The translations under genes and the position numbers were made by a program. The notes under the pieces are model-generated. The model saw only the letters and a program-made list of their open reading frames with translations. It searched no databases and had not been told where the DNA came from. Of a stretch of DNA of 64,000 nucleotides, positions 44,371 through 57,200 are shown in pieces; within the stretch, counting starts at the first letter, position 1; each line of letters starts with the position of its first letter. Origin of the DNA: Juglans regia (taxonomy: Eukaryota; Streptophyta; Magnoliopsida; Fagales; Juglandaceae); the NCBI RefSeq assembly GCF_001411555.2, contig NC_049912.1:31163514-31227513 (forward strand), read 5' to 3'.

Positions 44371-47300
44371 GGATGAGGAGGGTCGTGACCCGTGCGATTG
44401 GATTGATCATTGTATGCACAGCCGTTCTCGTAGCAACTATGCTGCAGAGGGCCCAATGGCAAGATCGACTTTTGGGCTATTTCGTCCGTTCTGATGACGT
44501 GACTGGTTGTTAGTAGTTGTAGTGTACGAAGGGATAATGATATACTTGCAACGGGTTCACTATTTTTTTATTATTTATATTATATTTAAATTTTTTATTA
44601 TTTTATTAATTTTTTAAAATATTTTTTAACGTCTTTAATTGTTATAAAAAAATTTATAATTATTTTCTTAATTATTAAATAAAATAAATAAAATAATAAA
44701 TAAATAATAGAAAGATAGACTTATCATTTTTCTTGTATGAAGACGAAGACGACGACCGGGAGTTGTGTTGGGTTGGGTTGGACTCGGTCAAGCCAACTCT
44801 ATTTGACCCCACTAATGACTTCATTATTTTACGGTTTTAATTTTGCAAAATGATACCACACAATATATTTAATAACATATTTCATAATATATATTATAAA
44901 ATAAAAATATTTTAATAAAATAATATTATTTTTATAAGTTAGTTTATAAAAATAATATTTATTTTAAAATATTATTATGTAAAATGTTATAAAAATTTAA
45001 ATGAGATGAGGCCAGGTCAGGTCAGACCCCATACCTCAAGCCAGGAGGAGAGTAAACAAAAAGTGATCAGCAATGACGCCCTCTTGTTGACGAGAGTATA
45101 TTTTATAGCCTTTTGGTGGTAAGTATGAATGAATGAATTGATATTGTTTCTTGTCGATTTGAAACCATGGATTAAATTTTACGTCCTTTGAATTAGCTCG
45201 AACGAACGAAACAAAAAAAAAAAAGATAACGTTAATGGATTGATTCACTTTCAAGTTGAACGCGGGAGCATGCAGCCAAATTAAATACAACGTAATTGTC
45301 TAACGTCTATTGCAAGCCACTGTTTATACTCGCTTTTCAGCCAGCAATCTACATATATAGACTTTGCTTATCCCAATTTGAAATTTATGTTTTACGGTGA
45401 AGAAAAAAAGGATTAAGTTTGAAAAAAACAAATGATCATAACAGAGAAACTCCATCTTCTCTCTACAAAACTCTTCCAAATCCGGTATTAGCTTTGAGGG
45501 AGAGGGTGCTTTGGCTCCTCCCTCTCCCCTCCCTCCTGTCTATATGTTCATTCTGCTCAATTTATTTTATTTTGATTTATTTTAATTTTTTAGTTTTAGC
45601 TCTACTAAGAGGTGCTCTTTCGGGTGATCCATTTTTTAGAATAGGTTTTGTTCCTTTTTCTTTCTAAGATCTGTGTTTATGAATACTCCAAGATCTTCAT
45701 TTCAAAGTTCCATAACCTCATCTTTCTTTTTTCTTTCAGAACCATGTTTGGTGGTTGAGCTGCCTGGAACGACCGCAGCTGGGACAAGAGTTGGTCAAGA
45801 GGGGTGGGCGAAGCTATGATTGGTTGGTTATGCGACAGAGCTTATGTGTAGGAGGTCTTCTACGCAGTGGAGGATGGTGTTCGTGCGATCTAGGCTTGGG
45901 ATGCCAATGCTTGTGGTGGGTGTGCTGTACTGGGCTCATGCCGATGCTCGTGGAGGGTGGCGGTCGCAGAGAGGGAGATGGGCTTGGGAGAGAGTGGCGG
46001 AGGGAGGCAACAATATCTGTTAGGAGAGAGTTTTATAGAAATTAAGACAATATCTTCTTTAGAAGATGGGTCACTTTAATTCTGTTTTTACATAGTAATA
46101 TCTATGTTAGGAGAGAGTTTTATAGAAGTTAAAATAATATTTACCATAAATAAATTTGTATGTAAGGTATCCCAAAACAGATGCATAATTTAATTTATAA
46201 TATAGATTTTTTTTATATTAATAAGTCATAATTATAATTTTATTTATAAAATGAAATGAACTTTATTTCAAAAAAAAAATTGAAAAAACCAAAAAACGTC
46301 TGTTATAATGCTAGGCTGTTTTCTAGTGCAGCTAGCCCACTTTTTTGTACATGACCTGAAATTAAAATTTAGGGGTCCACCCCAAATAAAGGGCAGCCAA
46401 GTTGATTTTGTCCTGTATAATCTAGTGGAGAGATTTCTAGACTGTATACAGACCACCTTGATCTGTCATCACTGTTGCCACCAATCACAATTATTTATCG
46501 TACCATGAAAATGGCGTTATTGGTCCCAGCTAGCTGCTACTTCTCAATCTCATCCAAACAAACATGGGTTGAAGTTTTATTTTTTATTTATTAAAACTAA
46601 AGAGACAGCCAACCCTGCCCCACTCTCATCGATGGCATTGTTTCAGAAGCAAAAAGTGATTTAAGACTGACATTGTTGACCAATTTATTAAAGTGGATAT
46701 AATAGAGATTCATCCTTAGCTACTATTTCCTTGAAACAGGTGGTGTTTTTAACTTTTTTTCAATGGTTTTGAAAAACTACAGAAATCATTAGGAACAAAG
46801 GATTACGTACAGCTAGCAGACCCACTGCTCAAAACGTGGAGGATCGGGTTGGCATGCAATTGGAGAGATGTATCTAGAAGGCAGTGAGCATTTCTGTTTT
46901 TTCCGAGTCATTTAGGAGGCACCAGAATTGTGATGTGGAACTCTGATACACATGGATACAACTTCACATGCAGCTTTTTGGGGGGGTGGTCGTGGAGCTT
47001 TCAGCTAGAGTCTTCAACTTGTGCTTCGGTAATCATTAACTGGAATATTAATGGTTATCTGCCAATGCAAATTCACTAAATTAGTAAATTGCACATGCAT
47101 TAATTAAGCTCACATGCCTTTAAAGTTTAACATCATTACTAGTCAGCTGATGCTGATCTGCACCTCGATCGTTTCCTTTTGGAAGAAAATGAGTATATAT
47201 ATATTTTTTAGAGAAATATTGTTGATGAGGGTACTGTGAAGCCGGAATTAAAGAATTCATAAGTCCACATCCGCCGTCCAATAAACAAAACTGTCTTTCC

Positions 47301-48109
47301 ATTATAAGTAGTAGTGAATGATATGAAAGAATTAGATGTGCAAGAGACCCAGAGTTGTTGGGAAAGCCATGGTATCAAAAAATTGCCAAAGGGAAGTAAG
47401 TAAAGATGATACCGTTGCATGGGCAATTAAGCTCATGAGTTGTCACGCTGAGCGACCCAAATGAAAAAGCCTCAATGCATAAACCCCAAGGTCTCTACAG
47501 AGAGAGCATGGACAGGTTATATATGTCATTTTTAACTAGTTGTGAGGACCAGCCTCCAACAGGCAACAAAGGGGCTATGGCTGGGAGTGATATCTGGAGT
47601 ATCCCCCGCCATTACACATTTATTGACAGCTGGAAAATTTTGGGTCATAACAAGGACGTGTACGAGAAATTAGGCCATATTTTTATAGTAAAAATGTTTT
47701 ATCTCACTTTATATTATTATTATAATTTTTTTAAATATTAAAATAATAATATTTTAATATTAATTTATTTAATTTTAAACTTTTATCTCATTTTAACTCG
47801 CTATCCAGACCGCAACTAAACCTTTTAGTACCTAAACAAACAGAAAACTAGCCCCTACCATGTTAATTATTGCAATTCAAATAAACTCTACAGCCATTAT
47901 GTATGGCCGGCCTCCGTCATTATGTGACATGGTAACCAGTGACCACTCCATACCACCATTTGAAAACAGGAAAAAAAAATGCAAAAACAAAAACCCAGCC
48001 CTCTCTCAATCAAACGTGTGCGGGTGGTTGTAATTAAATTGGAGGAATGAATAATTTTATTCGAAGACATTTACATTATATATTATTCACGTTGCATAAT
48101 TTGATTTAA

Positions 48110-48138
48110 AAGATATATATATATATATATATATATTT
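48110..48138. repeat. (AT)n microsatellite
   Basis: About 14 perfect AT units. Confidence 0.95.
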
Positions 48139-49620
48139 GCTAGTGCTAGTATAAAAACAAAGAAGCCGGGCAATTCCTTCGTAAATCTAACAAGAGCATG
48201 GCAACAGCTAGGACGCACAACTCAATCGATTGAGCGAACCACCTGGCTGACAATGCCAAAATGAACTTAACTGATCATAGACTCATCATACACATAATAA
48301 AAGATGAATCCCATGATATAAGAATAGCACGATTTGACAACCAACTGACAACAACATTACATGATCAGCTCATAAAAAGTGTCATTTAGGAGGACGGATC
48401 ATGAATTCAGTTTTGCAATTTCAGGAACCATAGGAGTGCAGTGATTTCCTTAAGTTATCAGATTAATTAAGCGCTGTAGGCAATTTCTCAACCTATCAAG
48501 TTAACTACTGGTAAGAATTTGAAAATGCAAACGATTGCATTACCCCTTTATTCTTATGAAACAGAGGGTCATAGTTCAAGGCCTACCTGTAAATAGTTCA
48601 AGGCCTACCAACTGACAACAACATTACATTCAGTTTCTCAAACATCTGCAAAATATAAAATCTTAACAAGCCGAGACATACATTTTCCGGCAACAATTTA
48701 TTTAAATATGTACAAGGAGGGCGACTTAAATCCTTGGGAAAGATTATTATTATTATTATTTTTTAACAAGTATGTTCTGGTACATAAGGATTTCTTGTGG
48801 TTCTGCCTATGGGCATGAATAAAGCCAGTCACCACAGCCATTGTACTAACAGTTAAAAATTAACTCAATAATTCAATCCTGTTTTACGATTCATTCCATG
48901 TTGGACTATCTATACCTTCTACTACACACCATGTGCCACGATGTACTTTCTCACCATACCCTTCATTCAAAGGTATAGAAGATTGCTCAAAATCCAGAAG
49001 CACTTCCTCACTTCATTCATCTTGCTCTAATTTTGTGGGCCAACATCCTCTACAATCTGTCTTCCCTTATGGATAGTTGGGGCTAGATGACAGAAACAGT
49101 TGCTCTTTGGAAACTCAAGTCATCCGTATCAATTACTTTCTACTTCGGAAATTTTACCAAAAGTACATAATAACATCGTATAAAATTCATTCTTAACGGA
49201 CAAAACCATGTAGTAGTTATAAAAAAAGATATCTAAGTAGTGCAGACAAGTTTTCAAGGTAATTGACCATATACGGTCAATTATCATGTCAATTATCAAG
49301 AGCTCTCTTCGAAAAGATACTTATGTTCTTGTTTACTAAGAGAAAAAAACTTTGCCCCCTCCAAGTATAAATAAGATTGCAGAATAAAGTTACAAACAGC
49401 ACAAAGAAACTGAAGGTAGCGAGAAAGGGATATCAAATATCTTCAAAAAAACTATAAATTAACATTGATGCATTGAAGTTACTTGAGAAAGAGATATCTT
49501 CAAATAGCAAACTAAAAATAAACATGGAGGCTTTGATTTCACAACAAATCTAAGCACTGCATGGAAGTTTCCATGTAATCTTACATACAGATCAAACTAC
49601 CATAAAATTTCAAACTTTGT

Positions 49621-51495
49621 TTATCTTTTTGGACTAAGCGGTTCCCTTTGTATCAACGATATAGATGGTGGGGTCATAGTTTTGTCCCTACCTTCTGCAT
49701 AAAACTCTTCATTCACTATAGAAGATGGCCTGTCTGGGCTATGGCCATTTGAAACTTTGCTGGGACTTGGAAAACTAGTTGTAAGAAGCTTGGATGGGAC
49801 AGAGTAATTTCCCAGTGGAGAACTTGGGCTGGATCTGGATTTAACCTCTCCGTCTGTCATAGTTTTGTCCCTGCCTCCTGCATATATCTCTTCTTTTAAT
49901 GTAGAAAGTCGACTGTCTGGGCTGTAGCCCTTTGAAACTTTGCTGGGACTTGGAGAACTAGTTGTAAGCATCTTGGATGGTCTAGAGTAATCTCCCAGCG
50001 GAGAACTTGGGCTGGATCTGGATTGAACCACTCCATCTTCACGAGGCAAAGGAGAAATAGGCAGCTGGTTACCATTGTCCATTTGTTTCATGTAGAACTT
50101 ATCTTCAACTATATCATAGGAATTCCCAGTCCGCACTTCCTGAGCAAGAGAACACCAACAACAGAATAGCCATAGTGCGCAATCAGAAACCATTGGTTCA
50201 CCACAACAGAAGTTATAAGCAGGTAAATTGAATCTCTTTCTCATTTGGAACCTCCAAAAGCCACCATAGAGCAAACCAAATAAACAAAGAACCAGCCCAG
50301 TAAAAACTAGAGCTTCCCTAACAGCTTCATTGTCAATATTTACAGAAGCCAAGGTGAATATCCAGAAAGGAGCCATACAAAACAAGATAAAAGTCACAAT
50401 ATGAACGTACATATTGCCAAATCCAAGTCTCTCCATATTCCACCCAAATACACAAAAGCTACAGAAAAGTGATAGAAACGCTAGAGAGATATCATCCCAA
50501 AAATCAAGAATCCCCCCACTCCATTGTGGTCTGTTCTCAACAATCCGCTGCTCATCTCTTGCTGCAAAAGAATATCTCTTCTCTAAAGATTTCACTCTCA
50601 TCTGATCTCTCCTATCACCAGTGATAATCTGAACCTGTGCTTCCTCATCCTCAGAATCATAATCCCTTCCAAGGGGACTCATGATAGTGTACAAGCCCGC
50701 AATTGCAGGTGCACCAATTGCAAGAGATATGCATACTCCAACTCCTATGGCTGGTCGTTGAGATCTCTTGTACCCTAAGTTTAGACCACAAAGTGCGTAT
50801 TGAGCAAAACAATTTACATGGAGCAGAACAATAACCACCAACATGTGTGCCCATTCATGGGGCTTGTAGGTCCCATTCTTGCAGTAAGCCTTTCTTAGTT
50901 TAGAAATGTCTTCTGGTTTCCATCTGCACAGAAGTACAAGGTGGTAGAACCGTTTTGGATGCTGGTACAAACACATAAGAGTAAATAGAGCATTAAGAAT
51001 TTGATTGTTTACTTCAAACCAAGCATCCCTCTGAGACTTTTTGGGTAGCACGCTGTTTAACATTCCAGTCATGACGAGGAATAGAATCGCACCAGAAACA
51101 GCAACACAGGTGATCCACATAAACAATGCCATGTTCATTGGGTTTCTAATCCATTCTTTGCCCATTTTCAAGAGTGAATACCAATCAATTTTCCGATCAA
51201 ACACCCCACTGATGCGTTCTCGAAAACGGTGACCACTTGAAGAAGCCACAGACCGTGAAATCTCATCTCTCTCATTAGCTATCTGCTTAAATGTGGCAGA
51301 TGCAGAACCAAATTTTAGGAGCCTTATCCTACTAAGAGGAGAAGTAAATGTATCAGAAAACCTTCTTTTAGGGTTCTCATCAGTTAGTAGTGTCCTCTGA
51401 GACCCTGATACGTGAAGTGGAATTTCACCCTTGAATTTAGCACCGCTAGATTCCTCAATTTCGTCTTTCTGATTGTCATTATCAGTTGAAACCAT
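49621..51495 (-). CDS. PLAC8/DUF2985 membrane protein, intronless coding region
   Basis: Encodes 624 residues from the ATG at 51495 (the frame is open further upstream but without ATG). The N-terminus is polar (1-110). The DUF2985-type region then has hydrophobic segments at about 121-146, 217-240, 247-272, 336-352, 361-387 and 395-415. The PLAC8 Cys-rich motif follows (NFCCGEPMVSDCALWLFCCW, about 428-447, then CSLAQEVRTGNSYDIVEDKF). The tail (about 480-624) is Ser/Pro-rich and includes two copies of a 61-residue unit. Proteins with this combination are plant membrane proteins of unknown function; PLAC8 relatives include cell number regulators and cadmium-resistance proteins. A possible donor (GGAG|GTATGTG) at 52040-52039 suggests a 5' UTR intron ending just before the ATG. 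Confidence 0.9.
   Translation of the reverse strand: MVSTDNDNQKDEIEESSGAKFKGEIPLHVSGSQRTLLTDENPKRRFSDTFTSPLSRIRLLKFGSASATFKQIANERDEISRSVASSSGHRFRERISGVFDRKIDWYSLLKMGKEWIRNPMNMALFMWITCVAVSGAILFLVMTGMLNSVLPKKSQRDAWFEVNNQILNALFTLMCLYQHPKRFYHLVLLCRWKPEDISKLRKAYCKNGTYKPHEWAHMLVVIVLLHVNCFAQYALCGLNLGYKRSQRPAIGVGVCISLAIGAPAIAGLYTIMSPLGRDYDSEDEEAQVQIITGDRRDQMRVKSLEKRYSFAARDEQRIVENRPQWSGGILDFWDDISLAFLSLFCSFCVFGWNMERLGFGNMYVHIVTFILFCMAPFWIFTLASVNIDNEAVREALVFTGLVLCLFGLLYGGFWRFQMRKRFNLPAYNFCCGEPMVSDCALWLFCCWCSLAQEVRTGNSYDIVEDKFYMKQMDNGNQLPISPLPREDGVVQSRSSPSSPLGDYSRPSKMLTTSSPSPSKVSKGYSPDSRLSTLKEEIYAGGRDKTMTDGEVKSRSSPSSPLGNYSVPSKLLTTSFPSPSKVSNGHSPDRPSSIVNEEFYAEGRDKTMTPPSISLIQREPLSPKR
49668..50033 (-). repeat. 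183-bp in-frame tandem duplication in the PLAC8 gene
   Basis: Residues about 492-552 (SRSSPSSPLGDYSRPSK ... GRDKTMTDGEVK) are repeated at 553-609 (SRSSPSSPLGNYSVPSK ... GRDKTMT). Matching DNA landmarks, such as AACTTGGGCTGGATCTGGAT at 49821 and 50004, are exactly 183 bp apart. Confidence 0.9.
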
Positions 51496-52372
51496 TCTCA
51501 ATTAAAACACCAGTCAGCCTAGTTGACCCCTCACCGTAGCATTAAGGACACAAAGGGCACTGGAGGTAGATCTATGTGTTGACTTTCGATGTGTCCTCCT
51601 GAGTTTTGAATCGCAAATAAAACATTTTAAGAATTTAGTCCTCATATTTAAAGAAATCTTGTTTTAGAAGAGATTTGACTTACAAAACCTGATGCGGCTG
51701 AAAATTATATAGACTCAAACTGAAAATTCGATATAAAACAACAAGAATTTCACTTGCTCAGCTCTTATTGCTGATAAAAGTCCAGTGTTTGTAGATACAA
51801 GCAATTGTCTCATTCTTCAAAACCCAGAAACCGATCCTAAAAGAACAATCTATTCATCCTGGGTTTTCACAAGAACAACGGAAAAGCAAAAAAAAAAACC
51901 CAGAAATTTATATGGCATAGTTCGACCAAAGTAGCTCACTAATTTATACCCAACGAAGGAAAGTAAACGAAAAAAAATTAAAGAAATACGGGAAGATTGA
52001 AAAACTCGCTTACAAGGGCAAGTCGAAACTGTCACATACCTCCGGTGTGCAGAATAATAATAGGGAAATTTATGATACTAGAAGAAGCTTTCATTGAAAC
52101 GAGTTTCCTCTCTGAGACACCGATCCGGGACTCACAAATAAGCATACATGGTGAAAATTATTCTCGCTGTTGTTGCTTGTTTGCTCAGCAAAATAGAATT
52201 TGCTTGGCCTGCGTTCGTTGCTAAAAGGATGGACTAATTGGATACAATAAGGGTCAGGCAGAACCTATTCATACCAGAGTGGGGCTGAATTGAGAGAGAG
52301 AGCGAGAGAGCCTAAAATTGAAGTCGTATTGGATGTTAAGATGGTAAAGAAAAGACGTCTTCTATTTACGTC

Positions 52373-52415
52373 AGCCACAGCCACAGCCACAGCCACAGCC
52401 GAAGCCGCAGCCATA
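52373..52415 (+). repeat. (AGCCAC)n hexanucleotide repeat
   Basis: About five AGCCAC units followed by AGCCGA and AGCCGC variants. Confidence 0.9.
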
Positions 52416-52429
52416 TGTTACACAGGGCC

Positions 52430-52605
52430 ACAGGCTCGTTTGGATTCGAGATCAGTTCAGAATCGTTTTAAATGAATTGTATAAAATATTATTAAAATAT
52501 TATTTTTAATAATATTATTATTTTAAAATCTTAAAAAATTAAATTATTTATTATAACATTTAAAAAAACTAGAAATATGAAATGAAATTTTTATCCAAAC
52601 CGGAC
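52430..52605. mobile_element. short AT-rich MITE (GTTTGGAT ends)
   Basis: Inverted ends CTCGTTTGGATTCGAGAT and, reversed from the right, CCGGTTTGGATAAAAATTTC, around a core with AAATATTATTAAAATATTAT. It belongs to an AT-rich family whose fragments recur throughout the window. Confidence 0.55.
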
Positions 52606-54203
52606 CGATCAGAAAAAAGGATCAATTGGGTGCCTAGTTCTAATTGGGTTCCACGTGCTGATAATATTTCAACATTTATTATTAGAGTAATATTAGATAA
52701 AGTTTATTATTAAAAAATTAATTTTTGTAATATTTTAACAATAAGTAATGAGCATTTTTTTTTATTTAAAAAATAGTGAGATTGATCATTAAAAAAATTA
52801 GTTTTTTTTTGTGTCATATATTTACTTATTTTTTTAAAAAAAATATATACAACTTTTATACTCTCTATGATTGTAAATATTATTTTTCTTATTATTATAC
52901 TAGAAATTGTAATGGGTATATTTTCCCAACATTAAAGTCTCATTTGAATGTTGAGAACTTGAGATAATATAAGATGAGAGGAAAAATATGTGAATAGTAT
53001 CGAAATGGTTTGAATTAAGATATTTTATGAGATTTTAGAAAATGAGATAAATCAAGACAACTATTCGTTCCAGTATAAATAGTCATTATCTGTTATTCAA
53101 GAGAAAACCTTATAAAGTTAAAATATTTTTTTTAATATTATTTTTATTTCATAATTTGAAAAAGTTAAACTATTTTTTTATATTTTGTTTAGAAGTTTAA
53201 AAAAATTAAAAAAATTAAATAATAATTAGTTGAAAAAGTTAAGAGATGAGGGGTTTTTTAAAGAATATATTAATTATAATAAATTAACAAAAAATGTTAT
53301 TTTTGGATTTGTGAGGGGATAAGAACGGTGGAGGTAACATTTGTAAAATGAATTTTATGCACCATCTTGATTTTATAGCTTCCCCTCAGGAGGTTAAAAT
53401 TTCGTTTGAATGTTAAGAATATATCATAGCATTTGTGAATTATAATAAAATAATTTATAAATAGTAATAAAATAATTTAAGAAAGTCTATGAACAACCAA
53501 ACACGGCCTAAACCCTCCATCTTAAGAGGTTATAGAATATGGGATTATATTAAAACTTTGTCTGGATCGCGCTAAGATAAATTATTCTATACAAACTTTT
53601 ATTGGAGAGAGCCACCGACAGTTCTTCTTGGTTCTCTGTGGTTCTAAACGTGCACATGCAGCGCAGGCGTGCACCGTCGAGAGTAAATATAAAAATGAAA
53701 GCTGAGATCGAAAATGTTTTCAATTGATGGTTTAGTTGGATTTCGGAAGGAACCTAGAGGAGTCGTCTTATGCCGAAAGTCGATACAAACCAGTCATCAC
53801 AAAATGGTGCTTACAAGAGAACGATTTGATTCAGCCAAGCATGCGAGTCGAGGTCAAACATCAAACGGGCAGAAGAAGAAGAAGAAGAAGAAGGGAGGAC
53901 TGTGAAAAAGAGAGTAGGTTGTGGCGGTGGTTAGCCAAAACTGGCTAGAAGCTAAAACAGATCGTGGTTGTCCAACGGCCTATTATGTGATCATGATCTA
54001 ATAATTCAGCTGCATCCTCAATTTTCAGTTCACATTCCTTTCCAACACTTGAGCATACTCCAATTACAGACTCGGGACACAAACTTAAGCATAACCACTC
54101 GGATTAAAAGTACATTGTAAAGTAAAGAGTAACCAGACACGATCGCATAATACAATGAATCATCATTAACAAAAGCAAAACACCAAACTAGGGATATAAA
54201 ATC

Positions 54204-57200
54204 TCAGGTAAGATCGTCTTCCTCCAGTTCTTTCGCCTTCAGCTTTTCCTTCACCCTCAATAGAAGGGTTGTCTTCCAGGAATCCTACATAGCAGTTTAT
54301 GCAAACACATCAGATATTTCCAACATGAGGTTGAAGAGGTGACGTAAATTGTATAAATATTGGTCAAGCTAATCCCTTCTAATACATCACGTTCAACAGT
54401 TCGTTTTTTATTTTGGAGACGCCCAAAGTAAGGATAGAATAATTCGAACTCGAGGTGTGTTTTATCCAATTCCACTCCCTTGGGATACCTTACAACAAAA
54501 ATTCTATCCTGTTTTTAAATGTTATTCCAGATCAACTCTGAACAAATCAATTGAAAACTTTCAGAACCCAACAAGCATTCAAACTTTTAAAACGTTTCAG
54601 ATATATAATCGTAGTTTTAATGCTGGAGAGTGTCGTACCAACGGAGTCATACTATCGAATTCTTTGACAACATCAGTAAACTTCACAACATCTTCCTCGT
54701 CAATTGCAGCAGCAATATCCTAGCACAAAGACACAAACTCTATCAAGATTCTCTTATCTCAACAAAAATAAAGATGACATTGAAATTTCAAAAATTGTTC
54801 AGTCAACCCAAAACAAAAGCTCCTGAAGAATATTATACAAAGCTATTAGAAAACTACATTTTACCGTCATAGTATCACTCATTTTGCTATATGACCACCA
54901 AACTATGACAATTATTATATACCTCCCTAACCATAATTTCTTTTGCAGTTTGTCCCCCTTTAAAATTTAACTGTCAAAATTGTGTTAAAGCACATTCGTC
55001 ATTCATTTTAACAGTCAGATCTTAATAAGGGTAAACTGTAACTGATGCTTTATAAGGGTCAAATGACAGCTTTGGTAGTTTCAACATCGAATAGCTAAAG
55101 GAGTGGTACTTTGAGGGGTAAAGTATGATTTTCCAGTTGCAATATAAATTCTAGAGTTTGTAACACACCGCTAAGAATCTATATTCACGTGTTCCAGAAA
55201 AAGTTGGATCGAGTTCCTGCAAAAAGCGAAAGTGGCATTTGTATTATTAGCTGACCCAATAAGTGTAATGTTGAGATGCTGAACCAAGGAAAAATTCAGA
55301 CCCGATATCGCTCTAATGCATTGGTAATGGCTACAACATCGCCTTTGCAGAGTTGGCAAATGCCCGCATTAAGAAGATGCCCTTTAACTCCATACTTAAG
55401 CAAATTGTTATTGAGTGACTGTCGTGCTATCTCTTCATAAATCTCGATTGACTTCTGGTATCTGGAGACATATTACAACCGGATTAATTAAATCTCCATA
55501 AATGATAATACCCTTTCTATAATAAGCAAAAGGATTAGAGAATAGAAATTCTGGCTTTCATGGTCACTTAGCATTTTCCTACCACAGTTTTTTTTGGGTG
55601 CTAAACCATTACAAGAAAATTAAAAAAACAATTGATAAGTAGAAAATTAAAAAAAAAATACAAAGGTGGTAGCAGAAATATGAAGTAGTTCCCGGCCTTT
55701 TTTTTCAGAAATAAAATAATTGCCAGCCTTATCATAGTGATAAAACCATGATCGCCAATATTGAATTGACGTCTAACAGATCTCGAGTTAAGTTACCCTA
55801 GCACAAAAAGAAGAGTAAAATACAGTAAATTTTCCTGAAATTAAATTATATGTATCCCATAAATCTCAGATGCCTATCCTAATACTCTAAAACATGAGCA
55901 GAATTCTAGTGCATTGGGCTGTGAAAAGTCTCAGGATCATGTCGAGATAACCCATCTGTTACTGTTCTTTTTTTCACACCAAAAACTTGCTGAAACAAAA
56001 CTCTATGCACAAAATCACGCAGGATGAGATATATATAAAGCATGCAAGAATGCTCCCCTGGAAAAACTTTTTTTTTTTTTTTTTTGATAATTTCCCCTGG
56101 AAAAACATATTACAATAACCAGATGCATATGCTGTCACCAGAGTAAATATTCTGAAGGGAGTTGCTAGGCTTACTGTTCTAGTTGAGCAGCAAATTGTGC
56201 TACTTTCTGCTTGCACTGATTGGCAGAAGTTGTAACCTCTTCATTTTGGAAGAAGTCAGCTGACTTCTCAAAGTAAACAATAGACTGCTCAATGTTCTGT
56301 TCAGACTCATACAATTCAGCAATTTCCTGTGCAGAGAGAAGATTTTTTTTTAAATGTCTGCAGAGAAAAGATAGTCCAAACCCAAAAATGTCTTTTATCT
56401 TTACTATGACAGAATCACCAAGAACAATTTAGAATCATTTTTCTCGATTTGCAGAAGGCTTGACATTATTTAAGCAGGCGATAGATGTTAAAAGGGAACT
56501 GCGTAGCAATACAACCCAAAATAGGAGATTTCAAACTAACATACTAAGTAGGAAAACAGATTTACCTTTAGGTATCTCGCAGCCATGCTGAGCCTTCCAA
56601 TTTCACAAAACAGATTTACTGCCTGCTCTAAGCAAGATATGGCCTCTGCGTAAAGAAAAGAATTTTAGCTATGATTATGTTTTACCCCATTCAATTAAAA
56701 GAGAAATAAATTAGCGTCAACCCATACAAGGCCTGTGCACAGTAGAAAGGCAATAATGTGTGGTAAACACATGGTGGGGAAACGACTCCAGTTTCTTAGG
56801 ATGTTATGTGAACAAATACTTAAAATTCGAAGCACCTATCTCACAAATGCATACGGATTGATTCACTATAACATTGACCCTCGACTGAAGGGTGTATTAC
56901 TAAAGGAATGGAATATGACCATGTCAGGGAATTCAAGTTAAATAAGAGCGGACACCAGGCAAAGGAGGGCTAGATGTATTCATGGTGACATGTTTATAGG
57001 TGACATCATGTATGTAAGCCAGCACCATACATACCATTTACAGATGTCTTCTTGTAGCAATGAGCAGAATCAACATAAGCTTGGGCAGCTTCATGTTTAC
57101 TTTCCAACTACAAATACAAGAGCACGGAAAAAGCTTGTCGCGTATCAACTAAAGATAAAAATAAACTGCTGGATCCGAAAAATACAAACCAACTACCTTC

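Larger units (their letters stand above)
44188..49620. other. gene-free spacer, AT-rich repeats
   Basis: The WUN1 promoter occupies the left end. MITE-like AT-rich stretches lie near 44530-44730, 44850-45010 and 47680-47820. A near-direct repeat of TGTTAGGAGAGAGTTTTATA occurs near 46018 and 46102. An (AT)n tract lies at 48110-48138. AACTGACAACAACATTACAT occurs near 48343 and again near 48608. The frames at 45755-46045 are purine-rich and unlike known proteins. The right end holds the 3' UTR of the PLAC8 gene. Confidence 0.4.
51496..54203. other. PLAC8 5' region and repeat-rich spacer
   Basis: About 51496-52300 should hold the PLAC8 leader, a 5' UTR intron and the promoter. An (AGCCAC)n repeat lies at 52373-52415. 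About 52430-52605 is an AT-rich element with GTTTGGATTCGAGAT at the left and, reversed, GTTTGGATAAAAATTTC at the right. About 52890-53500 has more fragments of the GTTTGAATGTTRAGAA type. I see no gene in 52610-54200. Confidence 0.45.

Noticed and set aside
45755..46045. Plus-strand frame of 96 codons rich in Gly, Arg and Trp
   Set aside because: Composition follows a purine-rich repeat region, overlapping frames are equally open and no family is recognisable.
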